A DNA stretch of 64,000 nucleotides from Monoplex corrugatus. Lineage: Eukaryota; Mollusca; Gastropoda; Littorinimorpha; Ranellidae. The notes under the pieces were generated by a model. It did no database searches and had not been told where the DNA came from. It saw only the letters and a list, made by a program, of their open reading frames with translations. The stretch covers positions 59,591,078 through 59,655,077 of the forward strand of contig CM060312.1 of NCBI GenBank assembly GCA_030674185.1, given 5' to 3'. Positions 10,609 to 22,525 of the stretch are shown in pieces (positions within the stretch are counted from its first letter, which is position 1; every line of letters begins with the position of its first letter). A program made the translations under genes and the position numbers.

Positions 10609-10842
10609 TTAACCCTTTGATTCCTGCACCCTGGCCACCAGCATCCTGCATGGTCCAACCATGCCACCAAAGCAATAACTTCACCCTTTGACTCCCTTAC
10701 CCTATACACCAGCTTCCTGCTGCAGGAAGCTGGTGTATAGGGTAAGGGAGTCAAAGGCTGCAGGAAGCTGGTGTATAGGGTAAGGGAGTCAAAGGGTGAA
10801 ATTTTTCACTTGATGGATACGGTGCGATAGTCAAAGGGATAA
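10609..10842. mobile_element. Palindromic TTAA MITE (piggyBac-like ends)
   Basis: TTAACCCTTTGATTCC starts at 10609 and the right end reads AGTCAAAGGGATAA. Ends of the form TTAA-CCCTTT are typical of piggyBac-like elements, TTAA being the target duplication. Inside is an almost perfect palindrome at about 10682-10754: CCCTTTGACTCCCTTACC ... CTTCCTGCTGCAGGAAG ... GGTAAGGGAGTCAAAGG, with arms of about 35 bases. Its right arm is then repeated once more in direct order (10755-10798). There is no coding capacity. Superfamily is inferred from the ends only. Confidence 0.75.
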
Positions 10843-11129
10843 ATTGCAGCCAGTTGCTTGTAGTTAGTGATGAAACCGATACTGCTGCACTGCTCATGTT
10901 CTTGTGCGACTTCTCATTGCTGTTGTAACAGTGATGTCTATTTTGTGGTTGTTTTGTAAAATTAATTTGTGTAAACGAACAATGCATTTGTATAGACAAA
11001 ACGCATAAGTCACATCACTGAATCCGGAAGCGTGGAATATTGATTTCTAGATTTTATTATTACACCAGAATCTGAGATCGATCTATGTTACCTTTTCAGA
11101 TAGGACGGTGTGTGTTTTTAGTTTTAGTT

Positions 11130-11290
11130 TCTCAAGATGACATCTCCGCGCTCGGAACTAATTCCATATGCACTTACCGTCAAATGTGCCATGTGTATGG
11201 TGATCATGGCACAAGCCTTATTTAGCCTGCACATAAACCCATGAGCTGGCCAGGTCCTGAGGACTTACCTAGACTACGTTTTACCTAGTC
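11130..11290 (+). repeat. Dispersed repeat (family D), plus copy
   Basis: The sequence starting TCTCAAGATGACATC and containing GTGCCATGTG, TGATCATGGCACAAG and CATGAGCTGGCCAGGTC is found inverted at about 53190-53340 with clear similarity, and in weaker form at 61845-61985. Its class is unknown. Confidence 0.6.
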
Positions 11291-11312
11291 TGTGTTATAT
11301 TGGTATTGTATC

Positions 11313-11612
11313 AAAAAAGGAAAAAAAGGAAATACATGAGAATCTTGATGGAGGCAGACACAATAAGACCATTGATAAGGAAGATTAGGAAAAGACAAAC
11401 ATCTATAGACCATTTTATGAGAAAATGGGAGTTCGAGCACCTGGTCACAACAGGAAAGCAGGAGGGAAAGATAACACCAGGTAGACCCAGGGAAAAATAT
11501 TGGACGGACTTGCAGTGTGGCCGAGGACAGAGGGTGGAAGATGTACTTGCAGCGACGAGGGATAGATGCATATGTGGGGCCATGATCGACAAAGCCATGC
11601 GGCAGGGTACAT
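11313..11612 (+). pseudogene. RTE-like LINE 3' end (family A)
   Basis: A plus-strand frame encodes the C-terminal tail of the family A reverse transcriptase (MEADTIRPLIRKIRKRQ, then HFMRKWEFEHLVTTGK and PGRPREKYWTDL). It ends at GCGGCAGGGTACATGATTG. Only about 300 bp of the 3' end is present: a heavily 5'-truncated copy, facing a minus-strand copy at 12092-12432. Confidence 0.8.
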
Positions 11613-12091
11613 GATTGTATCAAGACTATCACTGGAATAGTCTTGGTTACATGTAAATGACGTGTATTAAATAGGTACGTGCAGACAAGCACATATATTT
11701 CACGTCACCGAGTTTAGAAGACTGACGTGACCAGTTTGACGGGGGCGTCAAGGTAAGACAGGGAGCAGTCTTCACCACACAATGGTCCCGTCTGTTCATA
11801 AAATCCCCACGGTTTTCTTTTACCAGCGTTACAACAAACAGTACTACACTGCGTTGTATTGTATTGTATTGTATGACCATAAAGACCTGTAAGTTTTAAG
11901 GACAAACAACTACCCTGGATGTATCCATGCAGCATCCAGAAGTTACGGTGCCTGACGGAAATCGCGTGGCAGCACAAAGAGGAGATACGCCGTTGCTCTG
12001 GGTCCGACCAATGCAGAGGGTAAATTGTGCAGATTCCAAGGGTGTGCAGATTTGGATGGAGCGCGTATGGAATTGCCCGACGAATCCCTCC
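11613..12091. other. Spacer between two convergent LINE ends
   Basis: No gene found. A short TGTAT repeat lies at about 11852-11873. The segment is absent from copy 2, which jumps from GGAC at 11103 to GGAC at 12619. Confidence 0.5.
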
Positions 12092-12432
12092 TATCATTAT
12101 CATCATCATCATGTGCCCTACCGCATGGCGTTGGCGATTATGGCCCTCCATACGACTCTATCCCTTTTCGCTGCAAGTATATCTCTCACCCTCTCTTCAG
12201 CCACTCTGCAAGTCCGTCAATTTCCCCCCTGGGTCTACCAGGTGTTCTCTATCCCAACAACTTCCCTATTGTGACCAAGTGCTCTAATCTCTTGCCTCAT
12301 AGAATGTGTTAAAATGTTGCTCGTCCTTTCCTTATCTTCATTAATGTTCGTCTTGTCTGCCTCCTTCAAGACCGTCTCGTTTGTTTTCTTTGCTGTCCAT
12401 GGAACTCATATTCTTCTTATAAACCACATTTA
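12092..12432 (-). pseudogene. RTE-like LINE 3' end (family A)
   Basis: The plus strand reads (ATC)n then ATGTGCCCTACCGCATGGCG, the reverse of a family A 3' end with its GAT tail. The segment near 12360-12420 is the reverse of the KKTNETV/WTAKK coding region seen in the 28.2 kb copy. Frameshifts and stops abound. It is a 5'-truncated, dead copy. Confidence 0.75.
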
Positions 12433-13138
12433 AACTTTAAAAATCGTATCTTACCGCTATGATACACATTTTCTAAATTGTGACCCTTCAAATTATTCAA
12501 TTAAATCTAAATTTATCTTTGTTTCTGTCTTGTCTGGTTGCATTTTTGCGTTCTGATTCTTTTTTTCGTGTTTTTTTTTCTGGTTCCCGTTTGCTTGAAC
12601 GCGGGCGGTCACACCTTTGGACTTCTGACAAAGGATTGGTTAAAATCTATATACTTGTAGGCCTACTTTGTAAAACTGTTCAATGAAAGCTGATCACAAT
12701 AAGATCATACGGAAATCATGCATAAAGTTTCTCACGTTTATATCTACAGCCCAACCTCACCGCCTCCAATCTCCAACACACGCCCCAGAATACTGCACAG
12801 GCCCACCACTCATCCAATTTGTTTAAAGGTCAGCCTATTAACAACCAGGACATCGATTAGATCAACGCACACACACACACACACACACACAAGCACACGC
12901 CATGTTGCAATTTCATAAAGCACATTAGAAAAAGGACAAGAACATATTTGCATTAACAGCAAGAAACACGAGGGTAGGGGTATCTCACGGATAAAACTCG
13001 AAAGACACACGGAGTCTGAATCTTCACTCGACAAAATACTTTTATTACTACCGTCAATACATGTACACACAATTATCTTCCCCCAAATAATAATTCATCT
13101 CGACTTGGACAGCCCTCTCCCTCACACACTTATCGTTG
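12433..13138. other. Unassigned sequence
   Basis: No gene signal. A (CA)n run lies at about 12866-12893. Part (12623-12805) is retained in copy 2 at 33079-33268. Confidence 0.5.
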
Positions 13139-13139
13139 T

Positions 13140-13299
13140 TTAAACCTTTGGCTCCCTTACCCTATCCACCAGCTGCAAAACTTTGACTCCATCCAACCCT
13201 GCTTCTTGCAGGAAGCTAGTGGATAGGGTGAGAATCAAACGGTTAAGTTTTTGTTTTGCTAGCATGGTTGGCGTACAGGGTGCGGAGTCAAAGGGTTAA
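13140..13299. mobile_element. Palindromic TTAA MITE, degenerate copy
   Basis: Begins TTAAACCTTTGGCTCCC (13140) and ends GGAGTCAAAGGGTTAA (13299). The centre is partly rearranged (AGCTGCAAAACTTTGACTCC, CTTGCAGGAAGCTAGTGG). It belongs to the same family as 10609-10842. Confidence 0.75.
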
Positions 13300-14396
13300 A
13301 GTCCAGCTAATTCAGTAGAGCATATCAGAGCTATAACCGTTTCAAAACATATACAATTCAACAGTAAATACAAACATTTAATGCACATATCAATGCATTC
13401 GCGCACATAATCTAAGGACATGCCCCCGGCGTTGACCACCTCCCGTCGAATTAGCATACATAAGGGTACCAAAACAAAAACAGCATAAATCACCTAAAAA
13501 TGCTTCCGCATATCTCACCTCCCTGAGCCAAAAATGCACTTTATTGTTTAAAGCCCAGCCGACTGCGCAGAGCCATGTCAGAGCTATAACCGCTTCAAAA
13601 CAAAACTTCCAAGAAAAAAAAATTAAGTACACATAATGCATTCGCGCACATAATCTTAATACATGTCCCCGGTGTAGGACCATTCCGTCCGATTTATCGC
13701 ACAGGGGATATTTAAAAAACACCTGAATACAAATATAAGCATACATAAGGACACCAAAACATAAAAACAGGCATAAATTACCTAAAATTGCTTCCACATA
13801 TCTCACCTCCTTAGAGCCAAAAATGCACTTAATACATGTACCCAATCAGCAATCCCAAGAAAAAGTACGTAAGACTTAATCGAAAAACTACAGGTGAATG
13901 GACCATTAAGGCAGAAAATAAGTAGAAATGACAGAAAGCAAGACAACAGGGCAGAAACAAATAAGTGACAGAAAAGAGGAAATTTCTAGCGCAGAATTTC
14001 CAGAAGGTGGGGATACTATTTATATTGAAAGAGCCCCCGGCAACCCAACGGGGGAGCAGAGGGGATTAAAAAATATACGTGAACACAAATTTAAACTATA
14101 TGGGCACTAAACCAAAAATAGACCTGCACTTGAAATTGCTTCCGCATAGCTCATTGTACCAGAGCCAAAACATGAATTTAATACATGTACCCAATAATCA
14201 ATTCTAAGATAAAGTACAGGAGACTTGATCGAACGGTACAGATGAATGGACCTGCAAAGCAGTAAATGAGGTAGGGAAGAAATGACAAAGCAAAGGTGGA
14301 AGACAAAAACAGCGACAGAAAAGAGGGCATTTCTAGCACACAATTTCCAGAAGGTGGGTATACTATTTAACTGAAAGAAACCCCCGCATCCTCAAA
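13300..14396. repeat. Dispersed repeat family G: three adjoining partial copies
   Basis: Copies near 13300-13540, 13543-14055 and 14056-14396 share GCATTCGCGCACATAATC, AAATTGCTTCCGCATA, ATGCACTTAATACATGTACC, GACAGAAAAGAGG and AATTTCCAGAAGGTGG. The complete one starts TTTATTGTTTAAAGCCCAGC and ends in a GC hairpin (CCCCCG, nine bases, CGGGGG). Read on the minus strand the first end becomes GGGCTTTAAACAATAAA, including an AATAAA signal, so the sense strand may be minus and this its 3' end (inference). No protein is encoded. Confidence 0.8.
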
Positions 14397-15125
14397 AGGG
14401 CATTTTTGTATATTTTTAACGAATAAATTTTAAACCAGTCTGTCCTTGCCAAGCAACCGTAAATCTACATTCACACACAATAGAGCCTTCATTAGAAAAT
14501 GCACACACAGCGTACTCGCCGGCCCAACTGACCTAAACATTCGCAATACCTCACCCATGAACTTGAAACAAAAACAAAAAAAAACCCGCAACGAAAACAT
14601 GCATACACACAAATAACTTGGACACATTCGCCGTCCATACCTCATTAACCGTCCTCCACCCCATCCCCCCACCACGCACAAACTCCAAAAGCACACACCT
14701 TACACATGCTCTTCCACCCACACACACACACACACACACGGTCGCTCGCGCACGCACCCAACACACGTACGCACCCAAAACATGCATGCTCGCGCACACA
14801 CCAACACAAAAACACAAGACAAACACACAAAACACAAAACCACACACTCAACAGACGGGACAATGTTTTCCGTAAGTTGCCAAAGGCAGAAAAATGCAGT
14901 TGGAATTCATATTGCTTATAGCACAGCCGACGTCTCCAACATTATCATGGCCAACATCACACTGAAAACTACCCAACGTTTAATTAAAATTTTCATTTCA
15001 CTTCATATTGCTTACAGCCCAGCCGACTACTTGAGCCATATCATGGGTTTATCAAAAGAATTGAAAAAAACAACGATCTTTTCAAGTTTCAATTTATTTT
15101 AATTAATTCCCACAATACTCCACGT

Positions 15126-15318
15126 TTAACCCTTTGACTACCACCGCCTGTCCACCTGCGTCCTTCAGTGTCAGCCATGCCAGCAAAGCAAAAACTTAAC
15201 CCTGTGACTCCCTCACCCTAACCTCCAGCTTCCTGCAGGAAGCTGTGGATAGGGTGAGGGAGTCAAAGGGATACGCTTTTGCAATTGGCGGATAGGGTAA
15301 GGGAGTCAAAGGGGTTAA
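15126..15318. mobile_element. Palindromic TTAA MITE (array unit)
   Basis: TTAACCCTTTGACTACC at 15126 to AGTCAAAGGGGTTAA at 15318, with the central CTTCCTGCAGGAAG palindrome and well-paired ACTCCCTCACCC/GGGTGAGGGAGT arms. Confidence 0.8.
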
Positions 15319-15870
15319 CTTTTTTTTTAAAATCCATACAAGTCTCAATTTATTTAAACATTTTCCCATACGCAGAATCATACGAGCTGAAATTCCAGTA
15401 TAACTTCTAAAAAAAAGTAAAAATTGGATGATGTCTGGAAAAGATTCTTTAAAGAGCGTTACACACACACAATAGACACACATAATATAAATACACAGAC
15501 ACACGCACGCACCACACACATGCGCGTGCACACAAACAAATAACAACCCCCCCCCCACCCCAAAAAAAAATCAAAACAAAAACGCACCTCGCACATGTCC
15601 TTACATACACACACACTATACACAGACAATATAAACACACAATCACACACAACACACCTCCACAAAACGGGTAAAATGTTTTCCTTAAATAGCGAAAGGC
15701 AGGAAAATGCAGTTAGATTTTCATATTGCTCATAGAACAGCCGACATCCAGATAACATTATCATGGCCAACAGCACGCACACGACAAATTAACTCAAGAA
15801 AAAGGGGAAAAAAATGTACAACCATCCTTTCAATTTCAATTCAGTTTTAAAAAAATTCCCAAATACTCCG

Positions 15871-15993
15871 TTTAGCCCGTTGACTACCACCACCTGTATT
15901 GTTAACCATGCTAGCAAAGCTGATGGATACGGTGAGGGAGTCAAAGGGATACGTTTTTTGCAATTGGATAGTGTGCGGGAGTCAAATGGTTAA
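15871..15993. mobile_element. Palindromic TTAA MITE (array unit), internally deleted
   Basis: TTTAGCCCGTTGACTACC to AGTCAAATGGTTAA. The left arm of the central palindrome is missing: GCTAGCAAAGC passes directly to TGATGGATACGG. Confidence 0.7.
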
Positions 15994-16872
15994 AAAGAAC
16001 TGAAAAAAGCAGAAAAAAACCGGACCAATCCTTCCAAGTCTCAATTTAAGCATTTTCCCATGCGCATGGTCATACGACGTGAAATCCCATTATATCTTGT
16101 CAAAACGTAAACATTGCACGCTATTTTGAAAATGTTCTTTAAAGAGTGTTAGAAATGCAGTACAAATTTTTCACTTGACAGAAAAGAACTTAATTACGAC
16201 TTTCAGAGAAATAGTCATAAAAATAGCTTCATAAATAACCCATAATTGAAATACACACACAATAAAATATATATTTAACGAATGAATTTTAAATCAACAG
16301 TCCGTCTTTACCACACAACCATACATCCACAACCACACACAATATAGCCTTCATTTGAAAATGCACACACACCATACTCACCCACCACCCCCCCCCCAAG
16401 GCCAACTGACCTAAACATCTGCCACACCCCACCACACCTAAGAAAAAAAAAATTCGACGAAAACATCCATACACAATTATGACTCTTAACCGCCGTCCAT
16501 ATCCAACTCTAACAACCCCAACCCCCCAAAAAAATCAAAACAAAGCACGCACCTCACACATGTCTTACACACACACCACACATACACACACGCACCACAC
16601 ACCGCGTGCACACCACACACACAATCTAGACAATATAAACACACACAACTACACACAAACCACACTCTGCAAAAGGTAAAATGTTTTCCTTAAATAGCAA
16701 AAGGCAGGAAAATGCAGTTAGATTTTCATATTGCTTATAGAACAGCCGACATCTAGATATGGCCGACAGCACACAACTAAAAATTTTCATTTAATAAAAC
16801 AAATACAGAAAAAAAATGTACAACCATCCTTTAAAGTTTCAATATATTTTTTTAAAAATTCCCACAACTCCG

Positions 16873-17062
16873 TTTAGCCCTTTGACTACCACCACCTGTC
16901 CACCAGAATCCTACATTGTTAACCATGCTAGCAAAGCAAAAACTTGACCATGATTCCCTCACCCTAACCTCCAGCTTCCTGCAGGAAGCTGATGGATACG
17001 GTGAGGGAGTCAAAGGATTCGTTTTTGCAATTGGTGGATATGTGCGGGAGTCAAAGGGTTAA
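16873..17062. mobile_element. Palindromic TTAA MITE (array unit)
   Basis: TTTAGCCCTTTGACTACC to GAGTCAAAGGGTTAA (17062), with the CTTCCTGCAGGAAG centre and GATTCCCTCACC/GGTGAGGGAGTC arms. Confidence 0.8.
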
Positions 17063-17971
17063 AAAGAATTGAAAAAAGCAGGGGGGAAAAAACCCCAAAA
17101 AAACGACCAATCCTTCCAAGTCTCAATTTAAACATTTTCCCATACGCATGGTCATTCGACGTGAAATCCCATTATATCTTGTGAAAACGTAAACATTGCA
17201 CGCCATCTTGAAAAGGTTCTTTAAAGAGTGTTAAATGCAGTACGAATTTCTCACTTGACAGAAAGGAGCTTCATTACAACTTTCAGAAATAGTCATTAAA
17301 AATAGCTTCATAAATAACCCATAATTGAAATACAGTCACAATAAAATAACCATTGTATATATTTTAACGAATGAATTTTAAATCAATAGCAATCTTTACC
17401 ACGCAACCATGCATCCACAATCACACACAATACAGCCTTCATTAGAAAATGCACACACCCTACTCACCCCCCCCCCCCCCCCCCCCCAAGGCCAACTGAC
17501 CTAAACATCCAGCACACCCCACCACAAAGAAAAACAACTACCACGACGAAAACATCCATCGACAGAAACCACAATCAGGACGCCTAACTGCCGTTCGTAT
17601 CTCACTATAACAACCGCCCTCCCTTCCCCCTCCCACCAAAAAAAAAATAAAAAAGAACGCACCTTGCACATGTCTTACACATGCACACATTAGACAGACA
17701 ATATAAACACAGACACACACAACTACACACACAAAACAAACTCCACAAAAGAGGGTAACATGTTTTCCTTAAAAAAATTAAATAAAATTAAATAGCAAGA
17801 GGCAGGAAAATGCAGTTAGATTTTCATGCTTACAGAACAGCCGACATCTAGATAACATTATGGCCGACAGCACACAACTACAAATTAACTCGCATTTAAT
17901 TAAATGGAAAAAAATGTACAACCATCCTTTAAAGTTTCTATATATTTAAAAAAAAAATTCCCACAACACTG

Positions 17972-18142
17972 TTTAGCCCTTTGACTACCACCACCTGTCC
18001 ACAAGAATTTTGCATTGTTAACCATGCTAGCAAAGCAAAAACTTAACCATGATTCCCTCACCCTAACCTCCAGCTTCCTGCAGGAAGCTGATGGATACGG
18101 TGAGGGAGTCAAAGGGATAGTGTGCAGGAGTCAAAGGGTTAA
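17972..18142. mobile_element. Palindromic TTAA MITE (array unit)
   Basis: Same structure as the copy at 16873. It lacks about 20 bases (the GTTTTTGCAATTGG part) between the palindrome and the right end. Confidence 0.8.
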
Positions 18143-18589
18143 AAAGAATTGAAAAAGCAGAAACGGACCAATCCTTCCACTGTAACAACCGCCCCATTCC
18201 CCACAAAAAGAAAAATAAAAAGCACACACCTCGCACATTGTCTTACACCCACACACGCATGCACCACACACACAGACAATATAAACACAGACACACAATC
18301 ACACACACACGCGTGCGTGCGCACACACACACATACCAAATATGAAACGCACACACAATCACACACACAACGAAACACACATTCCGCAACAAGGGTAAAA
18401 TGTTTTCCTTAGAATGCAAAAGGCAGGATGATGCAGTTAAGAGTTTCATATTGCTTATAGCTCAGACGACATCTAGAACATCATGGCCAACAGCACACTA
18501 TAAATTAACTCACGTTTAATTAAACAGACCAAAAACAAAAATCCATCCTTTCAAGTTTCAATTTATTTAAAATATATTCCCACAACACT

Positions 18590-18751
18590 CTACCACTGTC
18601 CACCAGCATCCTTCATTGTCAACCACGCTATCAAAGTAAAAACTTAACCCTTTGACTCCCTCAGCCTAACGTCCAGCTTCCTGCAGTGTGAGGGAGTCGA
18701 AGGGATAAGATTTTGCAATTGGTGGGTATGGTGCAGGAGTCAAAGGATTAA
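18590..18751. mobile_element. Palindromic TTAA MITE (array unit), left end lost
   Basis: It contains TTAACCCTTTGACTCCCTC and CTTCCTGCAG but its right palindrome arm is shortened. Its right-hand TTAA (18748-18751) is the site where the 733-bp element starting at 18752 inserted. Confidence 0.7.
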
Positions 18752-19484
18752 GGGGGACTTTGAATTTTGGTCAGTTTTTGTTTCTCAGCTTCTACCAAAG
18801 CTATCAAAGTGAAATTTGGCACACAGCTTCTTTATGGCAAAGGTAACTTCTGTGCAAAGTTTGGAATCAATATATGCATTAGAAAAATGATTTTTTCCAT
18901 TAAATATTACCTGTCAAAACGGTAGCGATTTTGCACCTCAACCAATGAGTAGATCCATCATGTAAAAAAAAGTTTTGATTCTTTACAATGGTTTCATCTG
19001 ATGTCCTTTTATGCAACAAAACAAAGTGATTGGTGCACTAGTGGCCATTAGCAAGCTGTCTACATTTGACAATTTGTTTCCTTTTCGGGTGGACCATAAA
19101 GAAATTAAATATCATGAAAACTATTTTAGAGACCTTTTGATAGTTTTTTGCATTCAGCAGCCAATTTTACATAAGTGTGCCAAATTGTAGGTCAATAGCT
19201 TTTCTCTAGCCAAAGATATAAGAGGGGCAAACACGTTACTTGCACACAAATACAAGTTTTGAGAAAAACAGTTTCAAAGATTATAATTTGTTTATGAAAT
19301 AACTGAAAATTCTCTCAATCTTTATACGACACCTACTTCACAAAACAAATATAAATATTTAGAGGTAGTATTTAGGTAAAGAACAACCAGAAAGATTTTA
19401 TAGAGGATTTATTGTCACCAGAACTGCCTAAAACCCAAAACACAATTTTCCATGTTTTGACCTAATTTCACTCTAAGTCCCTCC
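18752..19484. mobile_element. 733-bp non-autonomous element with TTAA target duplication
   Basis: Flanked by TTAA on both sides (18748-18751 and 19485-19488). Ends are imperfect inverted repeats: GGGGGACTTTGAATTTTGG left, and GGAGGGACTTAGAGTGAAAT for the right end read inward. Sibling array units show the empty site (AAAGGGTTAAAAAG). The interior is AT-rich with no protein. TTAA duplications point to piggyBac or Kolobok; the ends do not let me choose. Confidence 0.8.
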
Positions 19485-19950
19485 TTAAAAATAATTTAAA
19501 AACGAGAAAAAAACAAAACAAAAAAACAAAAAACGAACAATCCTTCCAAGTCTCAATTTAAATATTTCATACGTATGGTCATACGAGGTGAAATCCCACA
19601 TTCATCCACAAACTCTGCACCTACGACCTGGAGAGGACACTCCAGCCTCGCTACTAACACTAGTGTCGGCACAACACGGGAAGCAACAGATACCGGTGAT
19701 AAGTCATTGCTTAACTGGCGTAGAGCTGACGCCAGGGGTTGCTTTTGACGGGAGAGACCGTGTCTTACTGGACATCTACCGCCCGCCTAAGCTGGGCAGC
19801 CCCCAGCCAGTCAGGTGCTGTCCCGCCACGACCTGCTTTCTTCATTGGGTGCATGAAGATTAGGAGAAAATCTGACAAGCAGGTCGTTAACTACCGTACC
19901 AGGCAAAAAGAAAAATTCATTTAAGAAACGGATAAGGAAAAGGATCAGCA

Positions 19951-20853
19951 GTGAAACTGGGCTATTGGAATGTCCGAACAATGATGCCTGGGCTCTCCCA
20001 AGATCTGCAAGACAGCATCGACGCCAGAAAGACCGCCGTCATAAACAGCGAGCTAAAGAGGCTCAATGTGGACATTGCCACTCTGCAGGAAACACGGCTG
20101 GCAGACTCAGGAACACTAAAGGAAAGGGACTACACCTGGCAAGGAAAGAGTTCTGATGCCCCAAGAGAGTACGGAGTAGGCTTTGCAGTAAGGAACAGCC
20201 TGCTGAACATGATTGAACCAGGCAGCAGCGGTTCAGAGCGACTCTTGACTCTCCGCCTCAACACCAAAGGCTATGTCACTCTCATCAGCGTTTATGCCCC
20301 AACTCTGTCCGCCTCTCCAGACGCCAAGGATGAGTTCTACGAAAATCTTGCAACCATAAGGAACATCCCCTGGACAGAACAACTCATGGCCCTACTGCCT
20401 CGGTTCCTTTGGAGTGGGGAAAATGAAAATGGACAGCGACTGCTTGAGTTTTGCGCCTGCCATGAACTGTGCATCGCCAACTCCAAGACGAAGCCTCAAC
20501 ACAGTCTCCTGGAGGCATCCGCGCTCAAAACATTGGCACCAACTGGATTGATCCTAGTAAGACGTGCTGCTATCAAAAACGTTCTCCAAACTCGCTCTTA
20601 TCAAAGCGCAGACTGCGACACAGACCACTCTCTGGTTTGTTGCAAGATCAGGCTGCAACCAAAGAAGTTCCACTGCTCAAAGAAACAAGGGAACCCTCGC
20701 ATTGACGTCAGCAAGATGTCTCAGCCAGATCTTGTAGAACAGTTCGCAGAGACCTTTGAGAGAGAATACGATGTATTGCAGCCCAGAGACTGCCACAGAG
20801 AGATGGGAAACGCTACGAGACACCATGCACCGCATTGCTATGGTCACCTTTGA
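19951..20853 (+). pseudogene. LINE AP-endonuclease domain, internally deleted
   Basis: The 300-codon frame starts MKLGYWNVRTMMPG, the standard opening of LINE APE endonucleases. VDIATLQETRL carries the conserved catalytic Glu, SVYAPT follows at about 20287, and TDHSLV (about 20619) is the terminal catalytic His region. Between them LMALLPRFLWSGENENGQRL replaces the stretch where the family normally has its GDFN-type Asp/Asn motif, so that catalytic segment has been deleted. A further frame change affects the residues after KTKPQ (about 20500). In the animal such an enzyme nicks target DNA for target-primed reverse transcription; this one cannot. The ATG at 19951 is chosen because homology begins there. 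Confidence 0.88.
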
Positions 20854-21169
20854 GAAGAAAACGAATCCCACGACTGGTTTGAGGCCAAATCATCAGAGAT
20901 GACTCCCCACTGTTGAGGCCAAGCGCGCCGCACTCATCTAGTATAAACGGTCACCCAGTGAGAACATGCAAATCCTCAGGGCTGCCAGGAGTAAGGTTCA
21001 GCTTAACGCCAGGCGCTGCGCAAACGAGTACTGGACAGAGCGCAGCGAAGATACAGAGCGCTGCTGAAAGAGGCAACATCCGAGGAATGTACAACACAGA
21101 GCAAGATCGCCCCCCCCTCAAATCCTCCACAGGGGAAGTAATCAGCAATCCTAGCCGACAGATGGAAAG

Positions 21170-22457
21170 ATGGGCGGAACACTACTCCAACCTCTACTCC
21201 ACACAGACCATGGTCCCTCAGCCCTCGATGCTATCAAGTGCATGCCGGTAATAGATGAACTTGACGCAGAGCCAACTGTGGACGAAATCAGCAAGGCCAT
21301 TGATAGCCGGGCATCAGGCAAGGCACCTGGCAACGACGGAATTCCCCCAGACCTCATCAAGCACTGCAAGACTTCTCTTCTGCACCCTTTGCACGCAGTC
21401 CTGTCAGTGTTGGAATGAGGGAGCTGTACCGCAGGACACGAGGGACGTCAAGATCGTCACCCTGTACAAAAACAAGGGCGAAAGGAGCGACTGCAACAAC
21501 TACAGAGGTATCTCGCTCCTCAGCATTGTTGGCAAAGTCTACGCTCGGGTCCCAATCCGCCTGCAGAAACTGGCTGAACGCGTCTACCCGGAATCAGTGT
21601 GGTTTTCGAGCAGAGAGATCCACGGTAGACATGGTCTTTTCCCTTCGCCAAATCCCGGAGAAGTGCAGAGAACAGCGGATGCCGGTGTATGTGGCATTCA
21701 TTGACCTCACCAAGGCCTTTGACCTAGTCAGCAGAGATGACCTTTTCAGGGCTCTCCGAAAAATCGACTGCCCCCCCAAACTGCACAGCTCGAGTCCTTC
21801 CACTCCAACATGAAAGGGACGGTGCAGTTCAACGGAAACCTCTCCAAGCCCTTCGACGTACGCAGCGGTGTGAAACAAGGCTGCGTCCTGGCCCCAACCC
21901 TCTTTGGAATCTTCTTCGCTCTCCTCCTGAGGCATGCGTTCAGCACAGCGCAAGAAGAGATCCACCTGCGGACCAGATCAGATGGCAGGCTCTTCACCCT
22001 CGCCCGCCTCAGAGCAGGGACAAATGTCCGTGAAGCCCTCATCAGAGACATGCTATTTGCCGACGATGCCGCAGTTGTGACCCATACTCAGCAGGACTTG
22101 CAGTCACTAATGGACCGCTTCTCCCAGGCCTGCAAAGATTTTGGTCTGACCATCAGTCTTAACAAGACAAATGTTCTGGGCCAAGGCACGCCATCTCCAC
22201 CAGCCATCACCATTGATGACGAGCTTGAAGCCATCCATCAATTCACATATCTTGGGTCCACCATCACCGATAACCTCTCCCTTGACACAGAGATCGACAA
22301 GAGGATCGGGAAGGCAGCCACAACACTGGCCCGCCTCACACAAAGGGTGTGGACAAATTCCAAGCTGACCACGAAGACAGAGATGGCTGTATACAACGCC
22401 TGTGTCCTCAGCACCTTGCTGTATGGCAGCGAGGCGTGGACCACGCATGCTCATTAG
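21170..22457 (+). pseudogene. LINE reverse transcriptase, frameshifted
   Basis: RT motifs are spread over three frames. EISKAIDSRASGKAPGNDGI lies in one frame (21290-21350). VTLYKNKGERSDCNNYRGIS lies in the next (21455-21515). QCGFRAERSTVDMVFSLRQI and FIDLTKAFD (motif A, about 21693-21723) are in a third. GVKQGCVLAPTLFGIFF and MLFADDAAV (catalytic FADD, 22056-22067) return to the second. The tail reaches LLYGSEAWTTHAH and stops at 22458. All core motifs can be recognised, so the element was functional when ancestral, but there are at least three frameshifts before the stop. Confidence 0.9.
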
Positions 22458-22525
22458 GAGAAAAGGTTCAATAGCTTCCACCTGAGAAGCCTACGGCGCA
22501 TACTCGGCTTTCCTGGAAAGACAAG

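Noticed and set aside
13300..14396. Family G considered as a Helitron because of the GC hairpin near one end
   Set aside because: No CTRR end after the hairpin and no TC start at the other end in the copies I compared; left unclassified.
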